This document shows, in pieces, positions 11,360 to 24,817 of a stretch of 64,000 bases of DNA; position 1 is the stretch's first letter, and the number at the start of each line of letters is the position of its first letter. The notes below the pieces were generated by a model. It saw nothing but the letters and a program-made list of their open reading frames with translations. It had not been told where the DNA came from and did not search any database. Source of the stretch: Pogonophryne albipinna (taxonomy: Eukaryota; Chordata; Actinopteri; Perciformes; Artedidraconidae); contig CM053251.1 of assembly GCA_028583405.1 (NCBI GenBank), forward strand, positions 10,675,495 through 10,739,494. Direction: 5' to 3'. A program made the translations under genes and the position numbers.

Positions 11360-12515
11360 TATGTGTGTCCTGTGACAGCGCCGTGATGCAGATTGGAATT
11401 CAATCTAGCCTCCAGCTCATCTCTCAGCGTTATGAGAGACTGCTGGCCCTTCCCCGGATACTGTCCTGAAAACTCTTCAGGATAGTTTTCAGAGAATCCA
11501 GTCACATCTCTCTGCCCTTGGCCTGGTCCTGAACACCACAAAAACCAAGATCATGTGGTTTGGCCGCAGTGGTGCCTCCCAAACTGGCACTATTGTGACC
11601 GCCGATGGCCGGGACCTCAAAATAGTTCAATCCTATAAATGCCTTGGATTTTGGATTGACAGTAATCTGTCATTCTCAGAACATCTCTCCAAAATTCAGA
11701 CCAAGGTTAAAGCTAGACTCAGCTTTCTATATAGGAATCGCTCCTCATTCACTTCATCTGCTAAACTCTCTGGTCCAGATGACTGTCCTTCCTCTGTTCG
11801 ACTACGGCGATACCATCTACCGCTCGGCGTGTAAAGGAGCTCTCGATCATTTGGACGTTCTGTATCACTCCGCTATCCGCTTCGCCACCAATGCCCCCTA
11901 CAGGACACACCACTGTGACCTGTACTCTCTGGCTAACTGGCCCTCTCTTGAGACCAGGCGCAACATCCACTGGCTGATGTTTGTTTACAAAACACTCCTA
12001 GGCCTCACCCCCTTCTACCTCACACAATTACTGCAACTCCGCCCACCCCCGACGCACAACACCCGGTCAGCTACAAGCATCCTGCTAAAGATCCCCAAAG
12101 CCCATACATCCTTTGGCCGCTAAGCCTTTCAATTTGCAGCAGCAGATAGCTGGAATGTCATTCAAAAAATGTTGAAAATGAAAACCTTTGTCTCCCCCCG
12201 CACCTTCAATGTCTCTATTATTGACACCCTGGTACACACATGTAGCTGCTTTGCCTGATGCTGATTTTAATGACTGATTGAACCACAGCAATATTGTTTT
12301 AGAGTTTTATATGTTTAACTGCTATGCCTGTCATCTTTGCTCTATGTGTTTGTGTTGTCTCCTGGGTTCTGTAGCGCCCGGAGTTTGTCTTTTTATTTTG
12401 TTTCCTCCCAAACCCCATCCCCTCAGGAAGCCTTTGCCTCCTGTCAGGCCATCATTGTAAATAATAATTTGTTCTTAAATAAATAAACGTTCTACGACTA
12501 CTACTACATGAAGGA
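11360..12515 (+). mobile_element. LINE (L2/Rex1-like) ORF2 3' part and tail
   Basis: Plus-strand frames encode the end of a non-LTR reverse transcriptase: LGLVLNTTKTKIMWFG, YKCLGFWID, then after a frameshift near 11760-11790 LPLFDYGDTIYRSA, LDVLYHSAIRFATNAPYRTH and WPSLETRRNIHW. This is the thumb/C-terminal region shared by L2-like and Rex1-like LINEs. A premature stop (TAA at 12121) precedes the end of homology (FQFAAADSWN). The tail has AAATAAATAAACG and ends in (CTA)n at about 12500. 5' part (endonuclease, catalytic RT) absent. Confidence 0.75.
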
Positions 12516-12860
12516 CAATTAAAGTTCGTATATCAATTTGTTTTGTACAAAGACTTGGTTGATTATGTAGATGATTACCTGTTTCCATCTGCAGTCCATC
12601 ATAATATTGACCTTGGGTGCTTATTTGTGTTCATAATGTATATGTGGTGCAGCATGTTACATCCAATCAGTAAGAAGCTAACAAAGACAGAAATCAATTC
12701 CTCTATATTTTTCATCTTTTCTCAATAAATTGCTGTGCATCCTTTTTGAAATTGTGAGCTTTGATGTATTGTTGTTTTAATGATTTGTAAATAAACACCT
12801 TAACTATCATAAGTGGACATTCAAAGTAGAGTGAGGTGCATTAAACCTACGATTGGATTT

Positions 12861-12925
12861 GTATGTGTGTGTGTGTATGTGTGTGTGTGTTTGTATGTGT
12901 GTGTGTGTGTGTGTGTGTATGTGTG
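12861..12925. repeat. (TG)n microsatellite
   Basis: Imperfect TG dinucleotide run with interspersed TATG/TTTG. Confidence 0.9.
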
Positions 12926-13112
12926 CCCGTTAATTAAAGTGCTCAGGTTGAAAAGTGATGTATAAGTTCAGTCCATACACTGTATTGTTTGTATAAGAGC
13001 TACCTCTTTGAAATTGAATCACGGCTTGGAAGTCCAAAAACTGATGATAGAGCATGTTGCTTTTTCAACACTATATTGGGTTTTGTTAGACGGTCAAATT
13101 CAATCATGTTTA

Positions 13113-13766
13113 AAGGCTGTTACACACCAAGCCGATTTTCGGCGTCGATAGATGTCGGGCCGTTGATGAGCGTCGTGTCGCCCTACTCAGATTGGTGTGT
13201 ACTGCACCGTCGTGTCTTTTCAGCCGTGCCGACACCTTCTGCCGCCGATTCGACATGTTGAATCGGTAGGCTGTCGGCCAAAGAAATCACTCTGATTGGC
13301 TGTTCAGTTTAGCGAATCAGTGCATGATGAGAAGCGAAACGGAAGTGAGGGACCCAAACAAACTATTAAGAAGGCAAATCTGAGATTTCATTTAACTCCA
13401 GCTCTCGACATAGGTGCGGGAAAGCCCCATGAGCTTCTCGTTGTAGAGTGAAAATGGAACGCACACACTATTTGTTGTTTGTTTATATCACGCAGTCTGT
13501 TCTTCCTCTCTCGGTGTATCACGCAGTCTGTCTTCCGGTTGTTGCCTCTTTTGAATGACGAATACACACTACCGCCGCCTGCTGGTAAGGAGAGTAATTG
13601 CCACTCACGCATGCACAGTTCGTACGTGCAACTTGGCTGTCGGCTGAAGTCTTTGCGGTGTGTTCCAGTGTGAAACATGGCCAAGACGCAGGCGACGTGA
13701 GCCGACGTGAGGCGACGTTCCGTCGGGACGTGTTCTTTGGTGTCAGTTTGGTGTGTAAGGAGCTTT
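13113..13766. mobile_element. Putative non-autonomous DNA transposon (TTACACACCAA ends)
   Basis: The left end TAAAGGCTGTTACACACCAA matches the complement of the right end TTGGTGTGTAAGGAGCTTTA with a few mismatches. The interior near both ends is rich in CGTCG-type motifs, as in Harbinger-related fish MITEs, but the target duplication is ambiguous. The ORFs inside (12989-13261, 13388-13810) have no transposase resemblance. Confidence 0.5.
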
Positions 13767-15439
13767 ACAGTGTACAGTGGGGTAGTCCTCAAAGACAAAA
13801 TTGACATCATGCAAGCTTTTGGGGACCTTTGCAGCCAATAGGATAAAGAGAGTATAACTGGGACTTGACTGATATTTGTTATGTTTCCTCTCTGTACAGC
13901 ATTAACATGGGAAATGTGAAGCTATCATAACCGCACGCCTAAAATTATCATATTTTGCGGGAAATTATTGTATCGGGAGTCCTTACCACCAAAACAGCGA
14001 CATTAAATAGTAAAGTATTAGACATAATGGCACTTTTACACATTATTGATCATACACCGTAAAGAAAGCAAAATGATCTTACAAACACAATAATAATCAT
14101 TCATCTGGCAACACCGCCTTGGGTAGTGAAAAAGGGGCAAAATGCTGCTTTACTTTGAATATAATTTGAAAACATTAAGTTATCCAAGGGAAAATATTCT
14201 CAAAAAGAAAAAGAACATTTTATTATCCTGCTTTTTTGGTTTGTTTATCTCTTAACAAAAAGATTGACGAAACTCAGAGCTACAGAAAAACATGTAATGC
14301 CAAGATCAAACTAGCATTGAGCTGAAAACTGTCAATCTTCTGTTGAAAATGAAGCGATATATAACATTGTATTTTTATGTTGCAACCAATACAGATATTT
14401 CACAATTTAAATTAAACTAAATTAAAAGACATTGTCTGAAACCAAAGTGAAATCAAGCACCTGCAGGATATATTGATTTACAGGCAATATGTTGACTTAC
14501 TGTAGTTCAGATGATAGTATATTGCTGGTGAGATTTACACATATCTTCACACATTTTAATTCATGTCACATTGCCCTCCCACACATATAGCCGTGGATAT
14601 TTCTACTGGATACTCATTTCATGTCAGGGCCCCATGTCCCGCACTACTTATTCATTTGAAACAAATACGTCCCCTGGGATTGCTTTAAAAGGTTATCATG
14701 AATGCACAAACACGCACGTGACATTTCACACAATGTGGGCATTCTAGAATTCCCCACACGGCTTATTTTCAGTATTTCTCCTCCTTGTGTTGGTATGTGT
14801 GTAGATTATGTTATGTATATGTAATGCATCTTTCACACCAAAAAATGCCTTCAGGATAGAATAAATCTGAATATGCCATCTTCACATTTTGGTTTGGATT
14901 TCCGAATCTGAGCCTTTGGGTAACAAAGGCGGCATGCTCATACAAAAACATACTCAATACATAAATGCTTTTGTACCGCTGTTCGGACGATGCAAGACAT
15001 TTGAAAACAACAAGTCCTCCAACTCATACGACCAAATGGGTCGATTGTTCAAGCCCTTATTACGACCAAATATGTCGTTTGTTTAAGCGCTTAATACGAC
15101 CTATAATCACGTTTTAAAGTTTTCGGCCTCTAGTGCTCCCGTTGAATGCAAACGTTACAGATGGTCGTTTATTCACAAATAACCCTCTCTGTAAAATCCT
15201 AAATTGTAGGATAGTTTGGCCATTGAAATGCTTTTTGATTAGATTTCTAGCGAGAAGTGTATATTTTACTTTTGGAATCCACGTCCAGTCGATATGTAGG
15301 ATCTATAGTTTGATAGATATTATGAAGATGATTTGAGGTTTCGTCAGGAGAACATGTATATGCGGCAAGCTTTCATGTAAAGTTACGGGTTGAAAACAGT
15401 ATTTCCGGTCTCAACGTTTTCATAATAAAACCAATGATC
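13767..15439. other. Non-coding; nothing firmly recognised
   Basis: No gene. Around 15025-15110 there are two ACGACCAAAT(G/A)(G/T)GTCG-type palindromic words and then ACGACC again, perhaps part of an old repeat, but no boundaries are visible. Confidence 0.4.
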
Positions 15440-15942
15440 ACATGATTTAACAGTGATATCTGCAGTACTCATCCACTAAAAAACATCAGTTTATCCTTGT
15501 TAATTATACGACATTAATTGGTTTGAATTGTGTACAATGCTTTTGTGTTATATTCCATGGAATGCTCTTAACATCCCGATAGCAATGAATATCTTAAGTG
15601 CTTTGACAAAAAATCCATAAAAAATGTCATCTGTGGAAGCCGTGGTACTGTAAAAAGCACGACCAATCATTTTAGCCGGCCCGGCTAAAGTAACTGGATG
15701 GCCTACCTGCCTGTCAGCCTTCCATCTGTGCACAAACTTATCTCGTGCCCTCATTGGTCATATGCGCGTTCGTGTGCGTTGGAGGGGCTCTGTAAGGAAG
15801 TGGCAGATTTCTTCCGGCTGTGTATTTTCAAATTCTAGCGCACTCAAGCTGGTTTCTCCAAAATTACCTACCCCACCTTTAATAGTAATATTATGTTTGA
15901 TATTATTATGTTTTATTAACTAGACCACTGTTTTTTTTAACC

Positions 15943-16195
15943 CGCACCACCTAGTGGTTAAAGCACGTTATTGAATTTAGTTGTTGAATAAGTTGTATTT
16001 GATGAAAACATTTAAATATTAAGAGTAGCCTAGATACAAAATAGGGGTCAATGATAGAAATATAGAATAGAAAATATCAAGAAGATACTGTAGTGATCTC
16101 TTCAATAAAACAGTTTAGTGCATGCAGGACGTCCAAAGATATTAACAGGAGGATGTGCAAAACAGATCAACTAATAAGGCTGAATTTTATTCAGG
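15943..16195 (+). repeat. Dispersed repeat, copy 1
   Basis: CACCTAGTGGTTAAAGCACG at about 15947 and AGGAGGATGTGCAAAACAGA at about 16148 both recur in the same order at 18110-18205 with less sequence between them, so the two are related copies of one unidentified repeat. Confidence 0.55.
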
Positions 16196-16359
16196 TGTAA
16201 CTAAAGTCTGATTTAAGGGTTGTTTATATTTCACATCATTAATCAGAATCTGCAAAGTAACAAAAATAAATGTAGTGGAGTAAAAATACCAGGTTAACCT
16301 CTGAATTGTAGTGGAGTAGAACAAAGTAGTACATGCTGCTGCAACAAAAACATTTCCCA

Positions 16360-16388
16360 ACTTGGGATCAATAAAGTATCTTATCTTA
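16360..16388 (+). mobile_element. LINE-type 3' tail fragment
   Basis: ACTTGGGATCAATAAAGTAT followed by CTTATCTTA is the kind of AATAAA-plus-microsatellite 3' end found on short fish LINE copies. Too short to assign. Confidence 0.3.
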
Positions 16389-18107
16389 AGATGATCGATG
16401 GCTACTGCCATATTTGCAAAATGTGCCTCTGAACCTATACAAGTGCATGTTTCAGGCTTATCAATTGACAACAGGAGGGGTCACAGACATAAGACCAGCT
16501 GTTAAATAAAGCTCTTCTGACCTTAGCTGTCATGTGGGTATATTAATGCTGCCCATTATGGACACAAGCAATTTTCACCCATGCATTAATTATATGTTTT
16601 AAATTAGATAACACCAATGTGTTTCGTATCCCCTAAACCTCCAGGGATGTATACAGTTTAATACTGGCAACTTCTAATTGTGGGAAATACGAAAACGTCT
16701 TTTAAAACTACAATTCCCAGTAGAGACGTGCCATAGAACATGTTGCGAAACACACAATAGCCAGCATGTGTAATTCTGGGGGGGGGGGCTGGGCTGGACC
16801 CGTCCAAGTCCAGTTTTGGAAAGTCTGCCGTGGTTCCATTCCATTTCAAAGAGCTGTTTGACGCTCGGCGTAACCTTGTCGCACTACCACTCCAACATCC
16901 AATCACAGAGCTTGAGGACTAATCACGGGGTTTGTAAAGCAAGTCCCAAAACGTCCCAAGTCCCAAAAACTCCCAAACGATAGCTGGGGATTCTGGGTAG
17001 TGTAGTGTATTCGGAAACTCTGTAGTGTCTAAACTCCGAAAAAATAATTTGTTTCTCCGAATCGAAGGTTAAAAACACAAAAGCATTGCACACAATTTAA
17101 ACCAATCAATATTGTGTAATTAACAAGGATAAACGGATGTTTTTTAGTGGATGAGTAATGCAGATATCACTGTGTAATCATTTGACAGTGTGGCACTCTG
17201 CCTGATGAGCTGCACATGGGTCGGGAAGCCTTCAAGAAGAGAGCCAACCGGATTCGTGTTCTCGCTCTCATTCCTCTGGGCACTCTCTCCGTGCCAGCCT
17301 TGGGGGACCTGTTGCTGGTTTCGTTCATTTAATTGTTTATTATCAATAAACCAACCCGGTATCACGGCAAGACGTGAACATGTGACGATTTACCATGCTG
17401 GGAGACGTGAAGATGTCACGATTTTGTCCCTTCAAACGTGACAGTTACACGGTATTGTTAACCCATGTTAACCAGTGGAGAAATAAGCGGAAATGCCAAG
17501 TAAGTAGCAAATGCTACCCCGACGTAATGATTTATTTTTTAATAGTCACACTCGATTACGCCGATTTTCTTGTTGCCCCAGCTGGTCGACACCTCTTTTA
17601 GCAGAAACAAAGGCTACATTAATGTATTAAATCGATGTGTGTGGATGTGGAACCGGAAACAGACATAGGCAAGATCCTCAGCTCGATGATTGGATGGTTT
17701 AGCCGCAATGCATGCTGGGATTTGGTGTTTATGTGATGTGAAATCTGAAAACGTTTTTTAAAAATAAAATAATACTTTATTCCGAGTGTGCTTGCTTTTC
17801 TCTTTGAAAGTCATCACATAACGGCATTGTAATACACGGTTCAGCTGCATTAAATATTACATATCTGCCGTAGTTCTCTATTTATAGAGCCCTGCTGAGA
17901 AGACTTCTAGACAAACAGGAGAACTGCAGCCAAAACTGAATACGTGACGTGGATCATAAATATATAAGCAATTAAACAACATCTTACATTTCTTTTCACA
18001 CAATACGTCTCCTTGCAGTATCAACACTAATTCGGCTGACTTTTATATTTGATCCAATTTGTAGATAGGCTGTATTTACACCATAAAGGTGCAGAGCTGA
18101 TAGAAAG

Positions 18108-18205
18108 GGACACCTGGTGGTTAAAGCACGTTATTGCATTGTATTTTATTATTAGATATTAATAGGAGGATGTGCAAAACAGACAAACTAATAAGGCTTA
18201 ATTTA
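18108..18205 (+). repeat. Dispersed repeat, copy 2
   Basis: Second copy of the repeat at 15943-16195: CACCTGGTGGTTAAAGCACG and AGGAGGATGTGCAAAACAGA in the same order, about 100 bp shorter because of an internal difference. Confidence 0.55.
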
Positions 18206-20579
18206 AACATTAAAGAGTACTTTAGGTTAAGGTCTTCTTTTGAATAAGAAAAAAGCTTTGGGGTTATAGAAGAAGAATATGGAGGGATGAAACCCTCTTT
18301 AATGGTCACACATGCAGAGCACACAGTGACATTTGTATCTACAGATAAATATTAAGCCTGACAAAGTACTTAATATATTGCTTTCCTGCAATGATAACTA
18401 TGTTTAAGCACTTATTTTTAACTGATATTATACATATGTATTATACTCTTATAAGATGTATGTAGATAGTATAAGAAATGTGCAGAATGACAGTGTAATG
18501 GTGGAGGTATACACACATATTGATAGATGTCTTGTAATGCACTGTTGAGGAACCTGCGATCTTAGTTTTTCATTCATTGCATAACTACACCGTAGTTGTG
18601 TATAATATGATATGTCAATAAACCTTAGCTTAGAACATCTTGAAATCTTGAAAGGGATGTGCAAACTAGTCATGTGTTTTTTATAAGTGTGTGGTCGCGT
18701 TCTTGTCACTTTGCTCAGCGCTACTGCCTGTTATAACTTTCCTCTCTTCTCCCTACTCACCATGAATTGTTATTGATCAGGTTATTCTCGCCCCAGCCGC
18801 CGATGTAAGCCTGACGTGTTCGGTTCTTTGTTCTTGACGAGCAGTTTTTTTTGTGCCAGATAAGAACCGTTTTTCTGGGCCAAGAGCCAGCCCCGCTGCG
18901 GTGGAAACAGGAAGAACTTGTCCTGGCCCTGGTCTGCTTTGGTGTGAAAGGGGTAATTGAGCTCAAGATGTTAACATGCTCAAGAGCTGAGGGACACTGC
19001 AGCACTGGGGGTAATTCTCAGTGGGTTTGCTACTACGATTATATGTAGCCATTTGATAAATAGTTGATATAATAACTTTGATTAGTGTAGCTTTAATTAA
19101 AGCCCTATCAATGGTTTATGACTCGATCAATTTGATTGATTTTTTCAACCTTCGCTTTGACAGGGTACAACAACACAGAATGGATAAAAAACTAAGTAAA
19201 GACGTTTTGTGAGCACTGAACTCACAGAGCACACTGGTCAAAATCCATAAGCAGAAATCCATATCTATGCTTTGGACGTCAAGCTAACTCAAGCTGTTTG
19301 AACTTCAATCTTCATTTATAGTCTGCTAGTGTTTCTCTGCTCACAGTGCAATCTCCGCTCCAGCAAGAACCCCCTGAAAGTAAACCACTTTTCTCCTGTG
19401 CAACTCTGCCTCCCCCGTTTCACTTCCCCCTCATTCCACTCTCTTTTCGTCCTAATCTCTCTTTGCCACTGTCTGTGTTTACTCCTTCCCTATCCATTGC
19501 CTCCTCTGTGTTTCTGTTGATGGATCCGAAAGTTCAGGTCCTCAGTCCACAGAATGCCAAATAATGTGTAAGCTGCCCCACCACAGACTCAGAGCCCCTT
19601 TGGAAAAACACAATCAATGTATGCTGTCTGTTTCTGACTCACCTGTGTAATGAGATTTCATCCGACCTATGCGGTTCTGTTCACTTGCTACCTTGTCTTT
19701 CTGTAAACGGCTCAAAGATGTGCCTGAACTCAGAATAAAGCCTGTCCGAGAGAAAATATACATTTATATAAATCACATTTTCAAAAGTCAGTTATCAGTC
19801 ACTATACACTGACACATATTTTGTTGGTGCATAATGTATATGTAGGTGCATAAATGTAGCGCTGCATTCACTCAATCCTTTAAACCCACTCCAGGCAGTT
19901 ATTAGGTTTGCAATATTGGCTATACATTTTAAAGAGAGATCTTAAAACGTTCAGTTGAAGGAGGATACTGTCTTGTTAGTACTTGAGCTTAAGCATTTTG
20001 ATTAAATCATTTAACTGAGTGGAAACCATGAGTGCACATTAATTGTTACATCTCACAAGTCCTTTAAAATCTGAATATTGTGGAGTCTGTCTTCTGTTAT
20101 GTTTTTGTCATCGGAGGCACACTTTTTATTTGTTTTTCTGAGATGTGCATGCTGCGCTGTCTTATGTAGATGTTCCAAAGTAATTTGTCTACAAGGTTGG
20201 AAGTATTCTTGTCATTCTGTTACCACAAGATGCTTATTTCTGTTCTCTTTTTTCTATAATGATTTTTTCTATTGATTTGTATGAGTTACTGTACCTTTTT
20301 TCAACTGATTGGTGTGTGTGCTTATTTGGGGCTTCAAATAAACAACACCTACTTACTGTTAATAGACCTCAGCCCTATGTTCATCGTTTTATCGAAAACA
20401 TGAAAAAGCCAAGGAACACACATTTTTTTCTTTTGTAAATCTAAAGCCTGACTGCATTATATATTATATATATTATTTCCATCTGGTTTTCTTTAGATAT
20501 ATACTCTTGTATCTCATTCACAGTTTTATAGGGCAAATGGACTTTCTAAATGTCAACCCAACAGCACATAGACATGTGT
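18206..20579. other. Non-coding; nothing recognised
   Basis: No ORF with family resemblance and no element ends on either strand. Pyrimidine-rich around 19380-19520. Confidence 0.4.
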
Positions 20580-20583
20580 TTAA

Positions 20584-21085
20584 AGGTCCCCTATTATACT
20601 GTTTTTCATCAATATATTATATTTCTCAGATATATACAAAACATGTCTCTGAAGTGTTTTGCTCGAAATACCAAACAGATCACCCATAGTAGCATCCCAT
20701 AAACCCCTCTGTTTCAGCCCTGTTTCAAAAGTGCTGATTCTCTGTCAGTAACTTTAGATGAAAATAAGGAGCCACTCCTAACGCCTAAGATGATTGGTTA
20801 AAAAAACCACAATGATGCTCTAGGAGGAGATTCAGGTGATAAGGTGTGTGTGTGTGTGTGTGGGGGGGGGGGTTACCTTGGTTGGTGATTGGCTAATGGT
20901 TGCACAAGCCAAAAAAATCGTTATGACATCATAAAGTGGACATCTGATCAGCTCATTTAAAAAATGGATCAGGACAAAAAGAGAGGGGATCCTTTTTCCT
21001 GAAACTTTCAGAATATCTTTACAGAGGGGACACATATTTATGTATCGAAAACATGAAAAAGTGGATTTTCCATAAAAGGTGACCT
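20584..21085. mobile_element. TTAA-site MITE, copy 1
   Basis: The element starts AGGTCCCCTATTATACTG and ends AAAAGGTGACCT, with TTAA immediately on each side (20580-20583 and 21086-21089). TTAA duplications are used by piggyBac and Kolobok transposons; the AGG terminus favours Kolobok-like. No coding capacity. It contains a (TG)n/poly-G run at 20845-20871. A second, interrupted copy is at 31666-32115. Confidence 0.7.
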
Positions 21086-21089
21086 TTAA

Positions 21090-22150
21090 ATCAGTTTTTG
21101 AAATTATGGTAAAATTGTGAATTGTAAAATGGTAAGACTGTGGTCGAATTGAAAAGTATTTGGGCAAAACTGATTTAAAGTTACGTACTGTAATTTCACT
21201 TAATCAACAGGAATCACTGGAAAATATATTTGTTCTCCTCTATCACACTGTGGAAGTAATAACTGGTAAACAGTTGTTGAACAGCATGCAAAACACCCAC
21301 CCGATCTAACGAGAGGCTCCACTTCACCTCTGATTGTCTGGTCTCATTATCCCTACAGTAGAAAAATGCCACACTTAACATAATTGCTTCGGTTTTTCTA
21401 TGAAAACAGCTGCTTGAAAAAAAAGTGTTCTTTCGAGAGATGCCTTCACAACAAATGGAACAAATATATATATTTAACATAGCTATGCCACACTTAACAC
21501 CGATGGCAAGCCTGGAACAAGAATCATTTTGTAAATGTGCAAATGTGATGTAAAAATGTAAATCAAGTTTCCAAAAACATTGAGAAATAGCTTCTGATTT
21601 GCCTGTGCTTGCCAGTAATCCATGCGGAGTAGGCCAACTTCTGATAAAGACAAAATCAGCACCATAGGGCTGTTAAATCCGGATATACTCAGTCATAGAT
21701 GGCAACGGATCCATGCATGCTGCTGAAATTGCTTCAGTTCTGCTGCAGCGGTTCATTTTCTTTTGGATTATTTATGGTCCCTGCAGGCAGAAAGTGTGAC
21801 ACCAGCTCAATGTCTGTTGCTGAAAGAATAAATGTGCATCATTCGACCAGACAAGCCTCCTCTTGACATCGGTTGAAAAAGGGTTCTGATAAAGGCAGGG
21901 TTATATTCTCTTTTTGAAATGTCATTTAATATTGATGCCTAGAAGTTTAATATACCTTGAGGGGGACAAACAGAAAATCAAAGAGCAACGTGTGGGCTTA
22001 CAGGGACAAGTGATACTCTCACCGATTTTTTGTTATGTAATGTAATTATTAATTACAGTACTCCAGTAATATGTACACGACTGCATTTATGACTGCCTTG
22101 ACAAACAGAAAATAACCTGACAGTAGTTTACATGAATAGAACAAAAATAC
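21090..22150. other. Non-coding; nothing recognised
   Basis: No gene or element boundary. ATGCCACACTTAACA occurs at about 21365 and again at 21485, a short coincidence without further similarity. Confidence 0.35.
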
Positions 22151-22509
22151 TGTCACGATCTGTCTGTGTTTTGTTTTGTCTTGTCTTTTTCTGTCTTTGG
22201 TTTCCTGTTTTATTTTGAAAAGTGTTCACCCCCTGTCTTGCCTGTTGCTTTCTGTCTGTGTCTGATTGCCCGATTGTGTTCACCTTGTGCCCCTGTGTTT
22301 TCTCCTCCCTCCTCACCTGTCTCTTGTTTCTTTGATTAGTCTTGTGTGTATTTAAGTTCTGTTTTTTCTGTCTGTCTTTGTTAGTTCCTTGTGTGTCTTG
22401 ACGTTGTTCACGGGGAAGAGTTCTGATTTGTTTAATTTAGCCTTGGAATACAGGTGTTTTTTCTGTGAAATCTGCGTTTGGGTCCTGCCTGCTTCGCTCA
22501 TCCCTGACA
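22151..22509 (+). mobile_element. Solo LTR of the minisatellite-rich gypsy-like element
   Basis: TGTCACGATCTGTCTGTG at the start and GCTTCGCTCATCCCTGACA at the end match the LTRs at 54313-54679 and 58608-58969 along their length. No internal region adjoins it. Flanking pentamers (AATAC left, CTATA right) do not match, so the target duplication is mutated or lost by recombination between copies. Confidence 0.85.
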
Positions 22510-23912
22510 CTATACAAATGTTCAGCCGACCTGAATCTCGAATGCATCTTCTGTATGAAATGTTTTAATGACCATTATGCAAATGATGAGTCACGCTTGA
22601 AAAAAGGCAATCAGGGCTTTGTATTACTGAGGTGACTGGACTCTCTGTCTAAAGTTAGAGAAATACTGCCAAGCTCATGTTTCTTTGTTCCAAAACATTG
22701 AAAGCCCATCTCTCAATGAGCTTTCTGGGTCTACTGATGGCTTACCAGAACCAGACAGAACATACTCAGCCTGACCTAGACTATGATTGAACCTCGGTAC
22801 TGTTAATACATGTTTATTACAGTACGCTGTGAACTCTTACGCAAACTCCTGCATCAAAAGGGTTTTATTATACTTTTTTCAAGAGCATAATAGACATTTT
22901 CTAGCCAATCCGACTCCAGCTATTTTTTAGATATCAACATCCAGGAGCAGTTTATTGTGCAAGGTACATCTAATCCTGTATTGCTTCTATCCTCGTCTCC
23001 AAGGTAAAAAAGTTCTGGTGAAAGTGGAAATCAGAAACTGGTTTATGAACAGGGGGCAATTTGCTGCTGTACGTCAGTAAGGTTGGTCCCCTCAGCAGGA
23101 GATCAGCTGTCCCAGAAAGGTGGAAGCATCTCGAATCAGGAATTGTGCGCCATGACATGAATCAATAAGCCATTGTTCTTCGCTCTACTGGCTTCCCCTT
23201 GTTTGACAACAGACAATATGGACCATCAATGGCCCAAAACGATCCCCTGTCCCTTCTTACGTAATTCCTTAAAACAGAGGGTTAGGTAGGTTTACTCTTA
23301 TGGTGCCAGAAATCCCACAATTGTTAAATAACAGCTTGGCATGACTTACAGACACAGAGCATGTTGCCAAATCTCTTCTCCACTGGGACTGAGGTTTTGG
23401 CCCAAGCTCCTGACAGGAAGAGCTGTTCACTATTCAATTACCACAGGAGAAGGGGGTCAACATTGCAGGTTGCTTGGATGTCTTTGAGTGGGTATATCTC
23501 CTTGAAAAGATGAAGGTGTTTCAAACAAAAGATCCCCAAGTACATCCTAGTAGAAGCAGCCGAAAGTCTTGCTTTGCTATGATGTCTTTAGTGTATTTGG
23601 ACCTGATCAAGGACAAAAATGCATTGTCGCCATTTTGTTCTGGTCCACTTTGTGTCCATTGTGGTTTATCCATATAGGGGTATGTCTCATATGCATTGAC
23701 AAGCGAGTCTTTCATTGGAAAGTTCTAAGGATTGTTATCCTGCCTCAACAACACTCGATGGACCCCTGTAGGGAAATACATTTTTTAACAGACTGACAGC
23801 TTGTCAAGCAGGACCATACATAATGTGTTTAATTCTGTTTTCTGTAGTGAAAGTACCCTTAGATTATGCATCTAGAGTCGGTTCTCAGGGCTTTGAAGAA
23901 GGCCACATAAGA
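22510..23912. other. Non-coding; nothing recognised
   Basis: Unassigned intergenic DNA between the solo LTR and the hAT nest. ORFs at 22970-23158, 23474-23677 and 23569-23796 show no family resemblance. Confidence 0.4.
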
Positions 23913-24817
23913 TCCTCTGGCAGGGCCGTTTCTAGCTTTTTGAGGGCCCTATGCAAGATGCTGTTTGGGGGCCCTAGTTTTGACAGTTTTACTACAATGG
24001 GGGGTATTCCGAGGCCTTTAAGATGATCTGTGGAGATGCATCAATCTGTTACACTTTAATAGGAAAACAGGCTAATTTCACGAAAACCAAGCAATTGAAA
24101 ATTACAAAAAATTATATTAATAAGGTATAAATAAGGCTCCTCTATGTCAATAAATGCAAGAGATGCAGCATTTTCTCAACAATGTTTAATTTACATTTTT
24201 CATCTTCCTCAGACGTCACTCATTGGCCACCATCATCTCACATAATTCAGAGCTGATTGGCTGTAAGTATGTGTGCCGCGAAAAGTTTGGTGTGTGAAGA
24301 GGAGACGAGAGAGACGCGTCCTAAAACCAGGAAGTAAGCTGCGCATTGTTTCCCTCCACAAAAAAGCAATGAGATTTCTCCATGGGATTTTAGAAAATAG
24401 CTCAAAATAAGATCTGTGGGAAACGTAGCGGTTAGATAAATGCACGTTTTGTTCAGCCGGATAATATCCACAAGTCTACCCTACTTTTATAATTTTCTAA
24501 TCATAAATCTATCGATTAGATTTATGATAGACTTTTGAAACTACAAGAAGATAAGGAGGACTTTTACAAAAAAGTAATAGAGATTTTTGTCCAGAAGGAT
24601 AGGCAAATGGACTTCATCTTCAAGTCAAGGTAAGACCGCAATTTTTCCATAAGAAAATGCCTAATAACATTCAAAAGCAGTTCCAAACCACAGCGTGAAC
24701 ATATGAATGTAAAAAAAGTCACTTGAAAATAAGTGTTCACAATGTTTATATGCAATTATGCATATATTATTATTATTCATTTGCCAAGTACATGTGTACC
24801 TATGTATATATTTATAT

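Larger units (their letters stand above)
15440..17185. repeat. Inverted repeat pair bounding a 1.75 kb segment
   Basis: About 113 bp at 15440-15552 (ACAGTGATATCTGCAGTACT, CATCCACTAAAAAACATC, GTTTATCCTTGTTAATTA) recurs as its complement at 17073-17185 with scattered mismatches. This may be the subterminal or terminal inverted repeats of a DNA transposon, but similarity stops without clear termini or target duplications. Between the arms: a LINE-type tail near 16360-16388, an AT-rich stretch, and no transposase. Confidence 0.55.
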
